From Planctomycetota bacterium (GTDB lineage Bacteria > Planctomycetota > Phycisphaerae > SM23-33): a stretch of 33,484 nt of DNA. This document shows, in pieces, positions 33,103-33,484 of the stretch (position 1 is the stretch's first letter; each line of letters begins with the position of its first letter). Made by a program: the position numbers and the translations under genes. The stretch is from NCBI GenBank assembly GCA_030635145.1, contig DAOVZK010000023.1:1-33484 (forward strand), written 5' to 3'. Under the pieces are notes generated by a model that saw nothing but the letters and a program-made list of their open reading frames with translations, was not told the DNA's origin and did not search any database.

Positions 33103-33325
33103 GATACTCTTAATTGTCGGAATAGCAGCAAAATACTTTAGGCTTCTTTGGTTACTTTTCGAATTAAATATGCAATTTTTTCTCGGCCCTGGGCTGCATA
33201 GCTTGGAATTACGGTGAGTTTATGGCGTAAAGCTATATTTTGAAGAGCGTTACAAGAAACTCAGCCGTTTGTGCGGCATTTTGCTTTTCCGGTGCAATTA
33301 ACCCGCATCTACGGCAACAAAGTTT

Positions 33326-33354
33326 TTGCGTCTTGGCTCCGAAGCCCCTACAAT
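33326..33354 (+). promoter_or_regulatory. Promoter of the cobA-like gene
   Basis: TTGCGT (33326-33331), a 17-nt spacer and TACAAT (33349-33354). The -10 box ends 9 nt before the ATG, with no Shine-Dalgarno sequence, so the transcript could be leaderless or nearly so. Confidence 0.5.
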
Positions 33355-33363
33355 ACGGGTGTT

Positions 33364-33484
33364 ATGGCGAGTGAGCGAAAAAAAACGGGACTTGTTATAC
33401 TTCTCGGGGCTGGGCCCGGAGATGCGGGGTTGCTGACTGGCGAAGGGGCAAAATGGCTAACTCGCGGGGATGTTGTAGTTTACG
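33364..33484 (+). CDS. cobA: Uroporphyrinogen-III C-methyltransferase, N-terminal part (runs off the window)
   Basis: The first 40 residues read MASERKKTGLVILLGAGPGD and continue AGLLTGEGAKWLTRGDVVVY. VxLVGAGPGDxxLLT followed by an ADVV(V/L)YD-like stretch is the signature of tetrapyrrole methylases, closest to SUMT (CobA), which makes precorrin-2 for sirohaem and cobalamin. A CobA-HemD fusion is possible but cannot be seen. The gene continues beyond the right edge. Confidence 0.75.
   Translation, partial: MASERKKTGLVILLGAGPGDAGLLTGEGAKWLTRGDVVVY

Noticed and set aside
1-33484. CRISPR array, prophage, toxin-antitoxin pair or rRNA
   Set aside because: No regularly spaced direct repeats, phage structural genes, typical small toxin pairs or rRNA sequence were seen.

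Overview
The window looks like a chromosomal segment of a free-living bacterium, most likely a member of the Planctomycetota (Phycisphaerae-like). The reasons are a stand-alone GGQ release-factor-like protein, an exported protein with two STN-like repeats, a solitary PilZ protein, small lipoproteins without clear families, and many intergenic palindromic repeats. That assignment is an inference from gene style; there is no rRNA or other phylogenetic marker here beyond ordinary housekeeping genes. Most genes are moderately GC-rich. One stretch (about 2640-4750) is clearly richer in A+T.

Layout. 1-2642: the first codons of a gene leaving the left edge, a GGQ ribosome-rescue-like factor, a MITE-like element and a large TPR protein. 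2699-6171: an exonuclease-BRCT protein convergent with NAD-dependent DNA ligase LigA. The A+T-rich composition covers the exonuclease gene and only the C-terminal half of ligA, so ligA looks like a composition chimera. 6442-10300: ndk, rpsO and pnp, with leader hairpins before rpsO and pnp, a strong terminator after pnp, then tRNA-Gly(UCC). 10544-13029: a carbon-nitrogen hydrolase, a zinc-ribbon membrane protein, a short soluble histidine kinase, a frameshifted small gene and a 39-codon ORF. 13256-18317: a lipoprotein facing an operon of a hypothetical gene, nadB and rlmKL. 18572-20995: a receiver-only response regulator convergent with a dCache-HAMP histidine kinase. Two direct copies of an unusual stem-bearing repeat bracket this pair. 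21456-25796: an M42 aminopeptidase, then serA and a class V aminotransferase, which together probably cover the first two steps of serine synthesis. 26125-30523: an STN-repeat exported protein facing an operon of lipoprotein, BatA-N-like membrane protein and AmmeMemoRadiSam radical SAM enzyme. 30882-33484: tRNA-Val(CAC), a branched-chain aminotransferase, a PilZ protein with a structured leader, and the start of a CobA-type methyltransferase.

Three signals cross gene boundaries. (1) Six genes have a -10-like hexamer 6-10 nt before the ATG and no Shine-Dalgarno sequence, which suggests leaderless transcription; other genes in the same window have good Shine-Dalgarno sites. (2) Three families of intergenic palindromic repeats recur. 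(3) The 57-59 nt module at 18342 and 21374 has a stem that is conserved through a G-U change. No complete mobile element, prophage, CRISPR array or defence island was seen.
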